64,000 bases of DNA from Sutcliffiella deserti (GCF_020037475.1 NZ_JAIQDB010000002.1:62001-126000); one strand, 5' to 3'; counted from the first letter of the stretch, positions 43,029 through 53,486 are shown. A program made the numbers and translations. The notes: a model not told the origin generated them from the sequence alone.

Positions 43029-43096
43029 GCTATATCACATCTTTTCTACTATTTTTCTTACAGTAAATTCAAGTAATGACAAAAGGAGGCTTCGGA

Positions 43097-44932
43097 ATGA
43101 CATATCAAAGAAGACTTTCATTTCTAGTGCTGGTTGACTCTCTTATCGTGATCTCCGCTATTTATCTTAGTTTTTGGCTGCTGAATCCCGGGTTTCAGGT
43201 GTTTCAATCAAAAACCTTGTTAGTCGCATCGTTTACACTCTTAATCTGGCATCATTTATTTGCTTACATATACAAGCTTTATAACAAAGCTTGGGAGTAT
43301 GCGAGTGTAGGAGAACTGGTTTCGATTTTTAAGGGAGTAAGTTATTCCGTTGCGATCACCGGTCTTCTGCAATTTATTGTATCGGGTGATATTTTTGTTC
43401 GGGTGTTAATGATTACTTGGATGCTTCATATGTTATTAATTGGTGGTTCACGCTTTTCGTGGAGAATGTACCGAGATACCTTTATTAAGACTAAAAAGGA
43501 TAAAAAGCGGGCGTTAATCGTTGGAGCTGGCGCGGCTGGAACGATGGTAGCGAGACAGTTGCTGCAAAACCATGATGCCAATCTGCATCCTGTAGCGTTT
43601 GTTGATGATGATGTAAAAAAGCATCGATTGCAGATACTAGGTATACCGGTGCTTGGTGGTGTAGAAAATATTGAGTCTGTAGTAAAAGAGCTGAACATCG
43701 AGAACATTATCATTGCGATTCCGTCCCTTGGGAAGAAAGAAATCAACATCATCTATCAGGAATGTACAAAAACAGATGCAAAAACAAAAATCATTCCAAT
43801 GCTTGAGGACTTAATGCTTGGGAATGTTTCCGTTAATGAATTCAGGGACGTCGAGGTAGAGGATCTGCTTGGGAGAGAATCGGTTAAACTCGACATGCAA
43901 AGTATCTCCGAGTCGATTACAGGTAAAACGGTTCTTGTGACAGGAGCAGGTGGATCGATCGGGTCTGAGATTTGTCGTCAGATATCAAGCTTCAACCCGA
44001 AAGCGCTTATACTGTTAGGTCATGGTGAAAATAGCATTTATACGATTGAGATGGAGCTTCGTGGGAAGTACAACGAAGTAATCAAAATCTATACTGAGAT
44101 TGCGGACATCCAAGACAGAAATAAAATATTTACCATCATGGATAAATACAATCCTGATGTGGTGTATCACGCAGCAGCTCATAAACATGTACCATTAATG
44201 GAAAGAAACCCAGAGGAAGCGGTTAAAAATAATGTCTTTGGGACGAAAAATGTCGCAGAAGCATCTGATACCTTTGGTGTAGGTACCTTTGTGTTGGTAT
44301 CCTCTGACAAAGCAGTGAACCCTACTAATGTGATGGGGGCGACAAAGCGCTTTGCGGAAATGGTAGTGCAACAGCTGGCAGAAGTGAGCAGAACAAAGTT
44401 TGTGGCCGTACGATTTGGGAATGTTCTTGGCAGCCGTGGGAGTGTAATTCCACTGTTTAAAAAGCAAATCCAGGCTGGCGGTCCGGTTACGGTGACGCAT
44501 CCGGATATGACGCGCTACTTTATGACGATTCCGGAAGCTTCCAAGCTTGTGATTCAAGCGGGGACACTAGCACGCGGTGGTGAGGTGTTTGTGCTTGATA
44601 TGGGAGAGCCGGTTAAGATTGTCGACTTGGCGAAGAACCTTATTACGTTATCCGGGTACGCGATTAACGAAATTGGTATTCAATACTCTGGGATTCGTCC
44701 TGGGGAGAAGATGTATGAAGAACTGTTAAATGAAAATGAACTCCATAAGGAAAATGTGTTTCCTAAGATACATATTGGGAAGGCACCACTTAAGGATGAG
44801 AAGATTTTAGGATATTTCCTCGGCAGGTTTGAGGAGATGAGTATTGATGAGGTTAGGGAGTATTTATTGTTGGTTGCTAATAATAGAGAGAATGAGTTGG
44901 AGCATTTAAAACAAAGAAAAATATTTATTTAA
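43097..44932 (+). CDS. epsC: Membrane-bound nucleotide-sugar 4,6-dehydratase (EpsC/CapD-like)
   Basis: A 611-residue protein: four membrane helices (about residues 10-120), a CoA/NAD-binding-like domain with [20 protein letters not shown], and a C-terminal short-chain dehydrogenase/reductase domain with [32 protein letters not shown] and [21 protein letters not shown]. Members such as EpsC and PglF convert UDP-GlcNAc to UDP-4-keto-6-deoxy-HexNAc. The Tyr of the usual YxxxK is Met here (NVMGATK), as in the EpsC/CapD long-chain group. ATG 43097 follows AAAGGAGG; the ATG at 43076 would place this site inside the gene. Confidence 0.92.
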   Translation: MTYQRRLSFLVLVDSLIVISAIYLSFWLLNPGFQVFQSKTLLVASFTLLIWHHLFAYIYKLYNKAWEYASVGELVSIFKGVSYSVAITGLLQFIVSGDIFVRVLMITWMLHMLLIGGSRFSWRMYRDTFIKTKKDKKRALIVGAGAAGTMVARQLLQNHDANLHPVAFVDDDVKKHRLQILGIPVLGGVENIESVVKELNIENIIIAIPSLGKKEINIIYQECTKTDAKTKIIPMLEDLMLGNVSVNEFRDVEVEDLLGRESVKLDMQSISESITGKTVLVTGAGGSIGSEICRQISSFNPKALILLGHGENSIYTIEMELRGKYNEVIKIYTEIADIQDRNKIFTIMDKYNPDVVYHAAAHKHVPLMERNPEEAVKNNVFGTKNVAEASDTFGVGTFVLVSSDKAVNPTNVMGATKRFAEMVVQQLAEVSRTKFVAVRFGNVLGSRGSVIPLFKKQIQAGGPVTVTHPDMTRYFMTIPEASKLVIQAGTLARGGEVFVLDMGEPVKIVDLAKNLITLSGYAINEIGIQYSGIRPGEKMYEELLNENELHKENVFPKIHIGKAPLKDEKILGYFLGRFEEMSIDEVREYLLLVANNRENELEHLKQRKIFI

Positions 44933-44951
44933 AAGGGGAAGGTTAGTTAGT

Positions 44952-45845
44952 ATGCAAAGAGTGAAAAAGGCCATTATACCAGCAGCTGGACTTGGAACTC
45001 GCTTTCTGCCAGCTACAAAGGCACAACCGAAAGAGATGCTGCCAATAGTCGACAAGCCTACGATTCAATATATCATCGAAGAAGCGGTTGCTTCTGGCAT
45101 CGAGGATATTATTATTGTTACCGGTCGTGGAAAAAGAGCGATTGAGGATCATTTTGATAAGTCTTATGAGTTGGAAGAAACGCTTGCAAAAAAGGGTAAG
45201 CTTGAGCAGCTAGAAGAAATTCAGGCAATATCGAAGCTGGCAAATATTCATTATATCCGTCAGAAAGAGCCTCTTGGGTTAGGACATGCAATCGGGTGTG
45301 CGAAGCGATTTATCGGAGACGAACCCTTTGCAGTCCTTTTGGGTGATGATATCGTACACTCCCCTGGTAATCCGTGCCTGAAGCAGTTAATGGATGTTTA
45401 TGACCGGTACAATTCTTCCGTAATAGGAGTGCAACAGGTTCCAACAGAGGATGTTTCAAAGTATGGAATAATTTCGATGAAAAATGGCGAAATAGATAAA
45501 AGATGCTTCCATATTAATGATTTGGTAGAAAAGCCCAAAATGGAAGATGCTCCTTCTAATTATGCCATCATGGGAAGGTATATCTTAAGACCTGAAATTT
45601 TTGAGATTCTGGATAATCAAACACCAGGTGCTGGTGGAGAGATTCAGTTGACGGATGCGATAAAACAGCTGAATGAAAAACAGATGGTTGTTGCGTATGA
45701 GTTTGGCGGCGTGAGGTATGATGTTGGGGATAAGTTTGGGTTTATTAAGGCGCAGGTTGAGTTTGCGTTGGAGCGTGAGGACCTTAAAGCTAATATAAAG
45801 GAATACTTAAAGGGTTTGCTGGAAAAGGAAAAAGCGTTGAACTGA
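44952..45845 (+). CDS. galU: UTP-glucose-1-phosphate uridylyltransferase
   Basis: GalU makes UDP-glucose from UTP and glucose-1-phosphate. The 297-residue protein has the nucleotide-binding [20 protein letters not shown], then [17 protein letters not shown] and the C-terminal [28 protein letters not shown] precedes the ATG. It supplies precursor for the polysaccharide. Paralogues such as YngB or GtaB exist in Bacillus; which one this is cannot be decided. Confidence 0.93.
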   Translation: MQRVKKAIIPAAGLGTRFLPATKAQPKEMLPIVDKPTIQYIIEEAVASGIEDIIIVTGRGKRAIEDHFDKSYELEETLAKKGKLEQLEEIQAISKLANIHYIRQKEPLGLGHAIGCAKRFIGDEPFAVLLGDDIVHSPGNPCLKQLMDVYDRYNSSVIGVQQVPTEDVSKYGIISMKNGEIDKRCFHINDLVEKPKMEDAPSNYAIMGRYILRPEIFEILDNQTPGAGGEIQLTDAIKQLNEKQMVVAYEFGGVRYDVGDKFGFIKAQVEFALEREDLKANIKEYLKGLLEKEKALN

Positions 45846-46708
45846 CAATTAGAATGTAGGAATGTGAAAGAAAGGTGATGCCTCCTGACCTTTATCAATG
45901 GAGGCACTCGGTTAAGCTGTGGGTGTTGAGTTACCTTAGATACGTTTGTTATCAGTGGTGTGGTGTGAGGTGTGGTTTGATACCCTTTATTTTTCATTAA
46001 ATACATCAAAAGGTTGATGTAAATAATTGTTTAAGAAGTTTCTTAGGAAATATGATGGATTGCTGCTGGTGGAGATTTAGCAGCAGTTGTGATTTTGGAG
46101 ATACTGGCAGCAAAAGCAGTACCTTCTGTTTTTGGGCATATTAAGAAAATTGAGGCTGATGTTTGTGATGTGTATTCTTCTGAGTTAGAGAAGATGTATT
46201 ACCAGGAATTAGTTTTGGCAGAGCATGATGAGTATGTCCTGTAGGTGGGATTTATCATTATGTTGAGGGGGAAGTGGAGTGTAGTGTGCATGGGGAAGTA
46301 GATCAAGACGATGGTAATGAGGTACCGTTTTTGTAGTAGGAATTTGAGGAGTATAAAAAATACTAAATTGATATGAGATAGCTGTGCTCTCTTGATTGAA
46401 TTGGTTGGAACTGAGTATCGTAGTTAGATTGAGTGCTAGAAGCCTTGCGGGATAAGGGTTTGAGGTGTTTTTACTTAGATTTAAAGATTGATTGAATGGT
46501 CTATATAATAGGAAGAAACTCGGTTTAGGGTGCTAGAAAGGTAAATATCTATTTCGTATTTGTTAGGTAGATTGAATAGATATTATGAGGTGGCTATCGG
46601 TAGTAGATAACAATTTTAGTGGTTTAGAAGTTGGTTGGAATTCAGGAATATGAGATTCTAATTAAGTCCTAATCTACTAAAGAATAAATTTTAAGGAGTG
46701 TTACAAGT
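45846..46708 (+). other. 863-bp gene-free stretch with hairpins and a decayed coding remnant
   Basis: No intact gene. Seen are an inverted repeat GCCTCC/GGAGGC at about 45882-45907 and a perfect hairpin TACATCAA-AAGG-TTGATGTA (46002-46021). An open stretch in one frame at about 46063-46244 encodes GGDLAAVVILEILAAKAVPS then VFGHIKKIEADVCDVYSSEL and stops. Just after it, in another frame, GGIYHYVEGEVECSVHGEVD ends at about 46336. Together these look like a frameshifted remnant of one protein, not identified. The + strand is unusually rich in G and T. Confidence 0.45.
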
Positions 46709-47338
46709 ATGTATATGAAAATTAAAAGATTGATAGATATCATTCTTTCTTTAATAGGGCTTGTTATCTTATCACCAATTTTTTTTATCCTAGTTATTGC
46801 TATTAAGTTTGATTCAAGAGGACCGGTTCTATTTAAGCAAAAGCGTGTAGGAGTTAACAAGACACACTTCAATATTTTGAAATTCCGTACCATGAGAATA
46901 GATACACCGAAGGATACTCCAACTCACTTATTAGGTAATCCAGAAAAGTATATCACAAGGATGGGGAAATTCCTTAGAAAAACCTCACTTGATGAGCTTC
47001 CTCAGATTTGGAATATTTTTGTGGGACAGATGAGTGTAATTGGGCCTAGACCAGCACTATGGAATCAATATGATCTGATTGCTGAACGAGATAAGTATGA
47101 TGCTAATGATGTACCACCTGGATTAACTGGTTGGGCGCAGATTAATGGTAGAGATGAGCTTCCTATTGAAGTGAAAGCGGAGTTGGATGGGGAGTATGTT
47201 GAGAAGATTAGCATCTGGATGGATGTAAAGTGCTTCTTCGGGACCATAGTTAGTGTAGTGAAGAGTGACGGGGTTGTCGAAGGTGGGACTGGAGTTAAGA
47301 AGGAAGTTGCGAGTTCTAAGGAGAAAGGCTCGTTTTGA
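46709..47338 (+). CDS. Initiating sugar-1-phosphate transferase (polyprenyl-phosphate glycosyltransferase)
   Basis: A 209-residue monotopic phosphoglycosyltransferase of the EpsL/PglC/WcaJ catalytic-domain type. It begins with a re-entrant membrane helix (IKRLIDIILSLIGLVILSPI). It then has GPVLFKQKRVGVNKTHFNIL, KFRTM, the conserved RKTSLDELPQIWNIFVGQMS with catalytic Asp-Glu, GPRPAL and PGLTGWAQINGRDELP. It loads the first sugar phosphate on undecaprenyl phosphate. AAGGAG precedes the ATG. After the long gap upstream this may begin a separate transcript. Confidence 0.93.
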   Translation: MYMKIKRLIDIILSLIGLVILSPIFFILVIAIKFDSRGPVLFKQKRVGVNKTHFNILKFRTMRIDTPKDTPTHLLGNPEKYITRMGKFLRKTSLDELPQIWNIFVGQMSVIGPRPALWNQYDLIAERDKYDANDVPPGLTGWAQINGRDELPIEVKAELDGEYVEKISIWMDVKCFFGTIVSVVKSDGVVEGGTGVKKEVASSKEKGSF

Positions 47339-47367
47339 GAGTGAAATTGGAAAATAGAGGTGAAGAC

Positions 47368-48252
47368 ATGTTATTAGTTACAGGAATCACTGGTCATACG
47401 GGAAGATATTTTTTACAAGAACTTATTAAAAATAATTATGAAGGTCCTATTCGTTGCATTGTTAGGAAAACATCTGATACCTCTCTATTAGATAACAGTA
47501 GATTGAAGGTAGAAAAAGTTATTGGTGATATTAATGATGAAGTATTTTTAGATAAATGTATGAAAGGTGTAAAAACAATTGTCCATATAGTAAATATTAG
47601 GCATACCCTAAGAATACTTAAGGCTGCTATAAATAATAACGTCTCTAGAGCAATTTGTGTTCATACAACTGGAATTTACTCTAAATTTAAAATTGCATCA
47701 GATGAATACAAAATTATAGAAGCAGAAATTAAAGATATGCTTGCTAAATCTGAAATAAAGGTGACAGTTTTACGCCCGACTATGATATACGGCGATTTAT
47801 GTGATCATAACATGAGTAGATTTATTAAGATGGTTGATAGATTTAAATTTTTTCCAGTTATTAATCAAGGGAAAGGTTTAATTCAACCTGTAAATGCTCG
47901 GGATCTTGGTAAAGCGTATTATGATGTAGTTGTGCTACCGGTTGAGAAAGCTAAATTAGAATATAATCTCTCAGGAGAAAAACCTATCACAATGCTTGAA
48001 GCTTTAAAGTTGATTAGTAGAAACCTTGGACGAAGAAATACATTTATAAGTTTTCCGCTAGGGGTGGGAGTATTGATAGCTAGGTGCTTAAAAATAGGAA
48101 CTCTTGGAAAGGTCGATTACGTTGAAAAGGTTCAACGAATGAGTGAAGATAGGTGCTTCTCACATGAAGAAGCTAAAAAAGATTTTGGTTATACCCCTGA
48201 ATCATTTGAAATTGGAATAGCTAGAGAAGTTAAGGAGTATTTAAATAGATAG
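47368..48252 (+). CDS. NAD(P)-dependent epimerase/reductase
   Basis: A 294-residue extended short-chain dehydrogenase. The nucleotide motif is LLVTGITGHTGRYFLQEL (G-x-x-G-x-x-G type), and VLRPTMIYGD is the usual later motif. The usual YxxxK is not clearly placed (EYKIIEAE at about residue 115 is a candidate). Next to an EpsC-type dehydratase and an initiating transferase, such a protein is often the 4-ketoreductase giving UDP-QuiNAc or UDP-FucNAc; that role is inferred. ATG 47368 with GAGGTGAAG is preferred over the upstream TTG at 47335. Confidence 0.8.
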   Translation: MLLVTGITGHTGRYFLQELIKNNYEGPIRCIVRKTSDTSLLDNSRLKVEKVIGDINDEVFLDKCMKGVKTIVHIVNIRHTLRILKAAINNNVSRAICVHTTGIYSKFKIASDEYKIIEAEIKDMLAKSEIKVTVLRPTMIYGDLCDHNMSRFIKMVDRFKFFPVINQGKGLIQPVNARDLGKAYYDVVVLPVEKAKLEYNLSGEKPITMLEALKLISRNLGRRNTFISFPLGVGVLIARCLKIGTLGKVDYVEKVQRMSEDRCFSHEEAKKDFGYTPESFEIGIAREVKEYLNR

Positions 48253-48267
48253 AAGGTGAAGAAGCTT

Positions 48268-49371
48268 ATGGGGAAGAGGATATTGATTTTATCAAATCAT
48301 TTTATAACTCTATATAATTTTAGAAAAGAGCTTATTAATAAACTAGTAAACGATGGACATAATGTTTTTATTTCAATGCCAAAATCAGAAGATAACATAA
48401 TTTTTAGTGATATGGGCTGCGAGATAATTGAGACCCCTGTTGACCGTAGAGGGATTAATCCAATTAGCGACCTAAAACTAATATTAAATTACATTAGAAT
48501 AATGGATAGGGTAAAACCAGATATTATTTTTTCATATACTATTAAACCAAATATATATGGATCTATTGCTTCTAATTTCAAAAAAATTAGACAAGTCAGC
48601 AACATCACCGGCACAGGTGCGACTTTTTTAAAGAAGGATGTTGTTAGTACAATTGCTAAGGTGTTATACAAAGTTTCACTTAAGAGGTCATATAGAGTGT
48701 TTTTCCAAAATACAGGAGATAAGGATTACTTTGTTAAGAATAAAATGGTTAAGCATAATTATTCTATGCTCCCAGGTTCAGGTGTGAACCTAAAACAGTA
48801 TTCACTATGTGAATTACCACCAGATAACCAGATTAACTTTATTTTTATAGGAAGGATAATGGGGTTAAAAGGTATTGATCAATATCTTGGGGCCGCAAAA
48901 AGAATAAAAGAAACCCATCCTAATACAAATTTTTACATTGCGGGTTTTATTGAGGAAGAGGAGTATAAGCCCATCATTGATGATTATCATTCAAAAGAAA
49001 TAATTAAATATATTGGTTTCCAAAAGGATATAAAGTCATGGATAAAAAAATGCCATTGTACTATCCTGCCGTCTCATGGAGGTGAAGGGGTGCCAAATGT
49101 GTTATTAGAATCAGCAGCAATGGGTAGAATTTGTATTGCCTCTAACATTAGCGGATCAATGGATGTAATTGATGATGGTTTGTCCGGTTATTTATTTGAA
49201 GTAGGAAATGCAGAAAGCTTAATTATAAAGATTGAAAGTTTCTTGAAAAAGGATTATGAAGCAAAGGCGCAAATGGGTTTAATTGGAAGAAAGAAAGTTG
49301 AAATTGAATTTGATAGAAATATTGTCATTGGTGCCTATTTAAAGGAATTAACTCAGTTAGAGGTGACATAA
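48268..49371 (+). CDS. Glycosyltransferase, family 4 type
   Basis: A 367-residue GT-B glycosyltransferase. N-terminal KRILILSNHFITLYNFRKEL, the central FIFIGRIMGLKGIDQYLGAA and the donor-binding motif SHGGEGVPNVLLESAAMG (E-x7-E) place it in GT4. The N-terminal part with IKPNIYGSIASN resembles enzymes adding the second sugar after a QuiNAc/FucNAc-phosphate primer. AAGGTGAAG lies before ATG 48268. It overlaps nothing and the next TTG start follows after one base. Confidence 0.9.
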   Translation: MGKRILILSNHFITLYNFRKELINKLVNDGHNVFISMPKSEDNIIFSDMGCEIIETPVDRRGINPISDLKLILNYIRIMDRVKPDIIFSYTIKPNIYGSIASNFKKIRQVSNITGTGATFLKKDVVSTIAKVLYKVSLKRSYRVFFQNTGDKDYFVKNKMVKHNYSMLPGSGVNLKQYSLCELPPDNQINFIFIGRIMGLKGIDQYLGAAKRIKETHPNTNFYIAGFIEEEEYKPIIDDYHSKEIIKYIGFQKDIKSWIKKCHCTILPSHGGEGVPNVLLESAAMGRICIASNISGSMDVIDDGLSGYLFEVGNAESLIIKIESFLKKDYEAKAQMGLIGRKKVEIEFDRNIVIGAYLKELTQLEVT

Positions 49372-49372
49372 A

Positions 49373-50272
49373 TTGGATTATAAAAAATTAATTCGGAGTC
49401 AAAAGGTTAGGCTTAAGCTTTTAAAATTACTTGATTTTTTGCCGGATAGACTAATGATTAAACTTCAATATAAGATAAAAACAGGTCGAACTTTAAATTT
49501 ATTAAACCCTGTTAGATTTACTGAGAAGTTACAATGGTATAAGCTTTATTATCGAGAACCTCTTATGATTCAATGTTCAGATAAATATGGTGTTCGGGAA
49601 TATATATCTTCAAAAGGGTATGAAGATATATTGGTACCACTTTTTGGTGTTTATGAAAAGGCAGAAGATATTGATTTTGATAAACTTCCTGATAAATTTG
49701 TCTTAAAGACAACAAATGGTAGTCATACTAATATTCTATGTGAAGATAAGTCAAAGCTAGACATCGATAAAACAAGAAAAACATTAAATCAATGGATAAA
49801 TAACTGGGCAGGTAAAGTCGGTAGAGAATGGGCATACCATGGTATAAAACCACGGATTATTTGTGAAAAATATCTGGATAAGGATAAAAATGATGACTTA
49901 ATTGATTATAAATTTTTCTGTTTCAATGGAGAACCGCACTTTCTATATGTTATAGTTGAAAGATTTCTGGAAGATGGAATTAAATTAGGAATTTATGATA
50001 CCTCATTTAATGAACTGCCATATAAGAGGGCTGATATAAGAGGATTAAAAAAAGAAGCGATAAAACCTAAGAACTTTGAAAAAATGGTTGAAATAGCTAA
50101 AAAGTTATCGGAAGATTTTGCACATGTACGAGTAGACTTTTATAATATCGATGGACAAATATACTTTGGAGAACTAACCTTTTATACTGCTGGTGGCTAT
50201 CAGAAATATGTTTCAGACGAATTTGACTTTATTATGGGAGAAAAGTTTTTATTGCCATCAAGTACAAGCTAA
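49373..50272 (+). CDS. ATP-grasp TupA-like protein
   Basis: A 299-residue protein of the TupA-like ATP-grasp group found in teichuronic acid and capsule loci. Seen are NPVRFTEKLQWYKLYYREPL, DKYGVREYISSKGYEDILVP, PDKFVLKTTNGSHTN (nucleotide-binding lysine), DYKFFCFNGEPHFLYV and DFYNIDGQIYFGELTFYTAGG. The reaction is not established; the family is often listed as glycosyltransferase-like. The TTG start follows GAGGTGAC. Confidence 0.88.
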   Translation: MDYKKLIRSQKVRLKLLKLLDFLPDRLMIKLQYKIKTGRTLNLLNPVRFTEKLQWYKLYYREPLMIQCSDKYGVREYISSKGYEDILVPLFGVYEKAEDIDFDKLPDKFVLKTTNGSHTNILCEDKSKLDIDKTRKTLNQWINNWAGKVGREWAYHGIKPRIICEKYLDKDKNDDLIDYKFFCFNGEPHFLYVIVERFLEDGIKLGIYDTSFNELPYKRADIRGLKKEAIKPKNFEKMVEIAKKLSEDFAHVRVDFYNIDGQIYFGELTFYTAGGYQKYVSDEFDFIMGEKFLLPSSTS

Positions 50273-50294
50273 CTAATTATACGGGGGACTTTTA

Positions 50295-51374
50295 ATGAAG
50301 AAAACATTTAAACGGTTTAGGCAATTTATGAATGATGATAGTATTAATCTTTATTTGAAAGTTTTCTATAAATGGCAAATTAGAAATAAATTATTAAAGA
50401 AAACAGATACTATTGATGAACAGTTTAAAGAAGAGATAAAGGCTTATTGGAATAAATTTAATATTAAAATTAGTACAGATTGGCATAAATGGTATTATTC
50501 TAGGAATGGTGTGAAAGATGTAAGGTATATCCCAGAAGATATTTTCTATTGTGTTATAGAACCTTATTATAATAGAGTAGATTTCGTCAAAGCATATTCC
50601 GATAAATCACTTCATAGTATTTGGTTTTCAGATGTTAAGCGACCTATTACAATTGCTAAAAACATGAATGGTATATGTTATGATGATAGTTTTAACCCTA
50701 TAACTTTAGATGAGCTTTTAGATAGATGTTCAAAGAGATCATCAATTATTATAAAACCCAGTATTGAAAGTGGTGGTGGGAAAAATATTAGCTTTGTAAA
50801 TGCTGAAAATAGTGAAGACATGCGAAATAAAACCTATTTAGAGTTAAATGATTTTAAAAAAGACTATGTTATACAGGAAATTTTGGAACAGCATGAAACA
50901 ATAAATCAATTAAACCCTACATCTATCAATACAATAAGAGTGACTTCACTTCTAAAAGATAATAAAGTAAATTTACTAACTTCGCATATACGCATAGGGG
51001 TTGACAATTCAAAATACGATCATTATGGAATTGTATGTGGGATACAGGAAAACGGACAATTAAAGGACTTCGCATGTAAATATAAACAAGGAGATGTATT
51101 CACAGTGCATCCCCAAGGCTATGAATTTAAAGGCACATTGATACCTAGTTTCAATAAAATGAAGGAAATAGTAAAAAGAGAGCACCTAAAATTTGGTCAC
51201 TTTAGATTAATGTCTTGGGATTTTGCCATAGATAAAATGGGAGATCCAGTATTAATTGAGGTCAATTTGAGATGGCAAGGTTTAAATCATCACCAATTAA
51301 CAATTGGTCCACTGTTTGGTGATTTAACTGATGAAGTCCTTGAGGAAGTGTATGGAAAAAAAGCCGAATTATAA
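50295..51374 (+). CDS. Sugar-transfer-associated ATP-grasp protein
   Basis: A 359-residue protein of the ATPgrasp_ST group, common beside glycosyltransferases. Motifs: SSIIIKPSIESGGGKNISFV (ATP-grasp Lys), INTIRVTSLLKDNKVNLLTS, SHIRIGVDNSKYDHYG and SWDFAIDKMGDPVLIEVNLRW (metal-binding Asp/Glu/Asn). Probably ligates a carboxylate to an amine or sugar during polysaccharide maturation, but no reaction is proven. GGGGGAC precedes the ATG. It is the second ATP-grasp gene in a row. Confidence 0.87.
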   Translation: MKKTFKRFRQFMNDDSINLYLKVFYKWQIRNKLLKKTDTIDEQFKEEIKAYWNKFNIKISTDWHKWYYSRNGVKDVRYIPEDIFYCVIEPYYNRVDFVKAYSDKSLHSIWFSDVKRPITIAKNMNGICYDDSFNPITLDELLDRCSKRSSIIIKPSIESGGGKNISFVNAENSEDMRNKTYLELNDFKKDYVIQEILEQHETINQLNPTSINTIRVTSLLKDNKVNLLTSHIRIGVDNSKYDHYGIVCGIQENGQLKDFACKYKQGDVFTVHPQGYEFKGTLIPSFNKMKEIVKREHLKFGHFRLMSWDFAIDKMGDPVLIEVNLRWQGLNHHQLTIGPLFGDLTDEVLEEVYGKKAEL

Positions 51375-51394
51375 AGTGAGGTTTAATGATATAA

Positions 51395-52273
51395 ATGGAT
51401 AAAGTTATAACTATAATAACGCCAACATTTAATAGGGAGCATACCTTATATAATTGTTTTGATTCTTTAAAAGCTCAAACAGATAAGAGATTTCTATGGA
51501 TGGTTGTTGATGACGGTTCTACTGATAACACTGAGGATTTGGTTCATAATTGGATAAGTGAAAATATAATTGAAATTCAATACTTTAAAAAGAATAATGG
51601 TGGAAAAGCGTCAGCTTTAAATTTTGCATTAGACAGAATAGATACAGATTATTGGGTGTGCTTGGATTCGGATGATACCTTTTCCCATAATTCAATTGAA
51701 CTGGCTCTAGATGGGTTAGAAAAGATTAAAAGTGTTACTAACTACTGTGGTCTTTTAGCATTAAGAAATGCTAAAAGTGGCGAAGTATTCGGTGGTAAAA
51801 GAATTCCTAAAGAAGTTGTAGAGACTACAGTACTGGAATTAAGTGACAAGTATAAAATCAGGTCTGAATTTGTTCAATTCTATATAACAGAAATCACTTC
51901 TGGTTATCGCTTCCCTGAAATATCAGGGGAAAAGTTTATGCCACCTGAATACCTGGCTAATGAGTTAAACAAAAAATACAAATTTAAAGTAGAACAAAAA
52001 ATATTTTGCTACTGTGAGTATTTGCCAGATGGATTAACGAGAAATAAACTTGAAATAATAAAAAATAACCCAAGGGGATATACTTTGGTCGTGATGCAAG
52101 CGTTCGAGTTAACAGATAATTTTTATAATAAGAGTAAACGTTGTTTAAAGTACATTTCTGGATGTTTATTAAGTGGGGACAGAAACTGTATAAGAAATTC
52201 GCCTCATAAAATTATGACGACTTTATATTACCCATTCGGTTGGTTGGTTTATAAATATAGGTTTGGCAAATAA
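51395..52273 (+). CDS. Glycosyltransferase family 2
   Basis: A 292-residue GT-A enzyme. The N-terminus VITIITPTFNREHTLYNCFD, the VVDDGSTDNTEDLV nucleotide loop and the metal-binding DSDD in WVCLDSDDTFSHNS are typical for GT2. There is no membrane segment, so it acts at the inner membrane face on lipid-linked sugar. GTGAGG lies upstream of the ATG. Confidence 0.93.
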   Translation: MDKVITIITPTFNREHTLYNCFDSLKAQTDKRFLWMVVDDGSTDNTEDLVHNWISENIIEIQYFKKNNGGKASALNFALDRIDTDYWVCLDSDDTFSHNSIELALDGLEKIKSVTNYCGLLALRNAKSGEVFGGKRIPKEVVETTVLELSDKYKIRSEFVQFYITEITSGYRFPEISGEKFMPPEYLANELNKKYKFKVEQKIFCYCEYLPDGLTRNKLEIIKNNPRGYTLVVMQAFELTDNFYNKSKRCLKYISGCLLSGDRNCIRNSPHKIMTTLYYPFGWLVYKYRFGK

Positions 52274-52349
52274 TCTGTAATGTTTGAATTCACCTATCTT
52301 ATTTTATATTGTTTTGTGGAGGGAGTACCTTTTTATAGGGTAATGTTAT

Positions 52350-53441
52350 ATGAATATATTGCAAGTAAATCTAGTATTAATCCTTTTTTATGCATTGTTT
52401 TTTTTATGTATAAAATCAAAGACCACAAGAATTATTTTTTTAATCTTTACCACCATACAATTTGCAATACTACCTGGGTTTAGAGGTGTCACAGTTGGTG
52501 TTGATACATGGCGTTACGAAAGGTCATTTAATTGGTTAAAAGAAATTAATAATTTTAATGACTTTTTATTATATGATTCCGATTTTGGGTTCAAATTAGT
52601 TCAGCGAATAATTTTATTTTTTACAGATAACTTTAATTATATGTTAATAGTATTTTCATTGTTTATATTTATCTCGCTTGGAATCTTTATTTATAGGTAT
52701 TCCAAAAGTATATTTCTTAGTTATATCTTATTTATATGTCTTGGGTTTTTTGATCATTCTTTTAATCTCCAACGACAAATAATAGCACTTTCTATAGTCT
52801 TATTTTCATATAGTTTTATTCTTAAAAAGAAGCCAAAACACTTTTTTATGGTAGTATTATGCGCTTCACTGTTTCATAGTTCTGCTATAGTATTTCTGCC
52901 GGCATACTATTTTGCGCATATGAAGTGGAAGAAGCATACTGTAATTTTAATACCCTCTATTTTTATGTTATTTTTTATTTTCAAAAATCAAATTGGGGAA
53001 ATTTTCACTATCTTATACTATGATGAAGCAACAAAAATGTTGAATAGTTATACATCAACGTCTGGTTTAGGTGGAATGGCATTACTAATATTAATTATAC
53101 TCATTATTGGTTTTGTTATATACAACCCATTAAGGCATAATGATATAGAAAATAAAGTACTGTTTAACCTATTAGTGATTTCTTTTTTTATCCAAACAAT
53201 TAGCAGTTTCTCATATCTATTTACCAGATTAAATCTTTTCTACTTCATTTTTATAATTTTATATATTCCAAACGTTATATATAATCTCGATAAATCAAAA
53301 GTTAATATTAAACGTAGATATTTAAAGGTGGCTCAATTTACTGCAAAATCCGCGGTTGCAATAATTGTCATTACTTATTATTTAACACAAATTAAGATTG
53401 ATGGAGCTGATATTATCCCGTATTACTTTTTCTGGGAATAA
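52350..53441 (+). CDS. EpsG-like polysaccharide polymerase (Wzy type)
   Basis: A 363-residue membrane protein with about ten helices. RGVTVGVDTWRYERSFNWLK and DFGFKLVQRIILFF near the N-terminus, NLQRQIIALSIVLFSYSFI and SLFHSSAIVFLPAYYFAH in the middle are characteristic of the EpsG family. It would join repeat units on the outer face. Base composition is very AT-rich. The ribosome binding site is weak (ATAGGGTAATGTTAT). No other gene in the cluster is a better Wzy candidate. Confidence 0.9.
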   Translation: MNILQVNLVLILFYALFFLCIKSKTTRIIFLIFTTIQFAILPGFRGVTVGVDTWRYERSFNWLKEINNFNDFLLYDSDFGFKLVQRIILFFTDNFNYMLIVFSLFIFISLGIFIYRYSKSIFLSYILFICLGFFDHSFNLQRQIIALSIVLFSYSFILKKKPKHFFMVVLCASLFHSSAIVFLPAYYFAHMKWKKHTVILIPSIFMLFFIFKNQIGEIFTILYYDEATKMLNSYTSTSGLGGMALLILIILIIGFVIYNPLRHNDIENKVLFNLLVISFFIQTISSFSYLFTRLNLFYFIFIILYIPNVIYNLDKSKVNIKRRYLKVAQFTAKSAVAIIVITYYLTQIKIDGADIIPYYFFWE

Positions 53442-53486
53442 TCCTTTAATCAAAAGAGAGTATTTATGAAGTGTTGGAGGGAATTC

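Noticed and set aside
42998..43096. EAR antitermination RNA
   Set aside because: The spacer is shorter than a typical EAR and only a simple terminator hairpin is visible.
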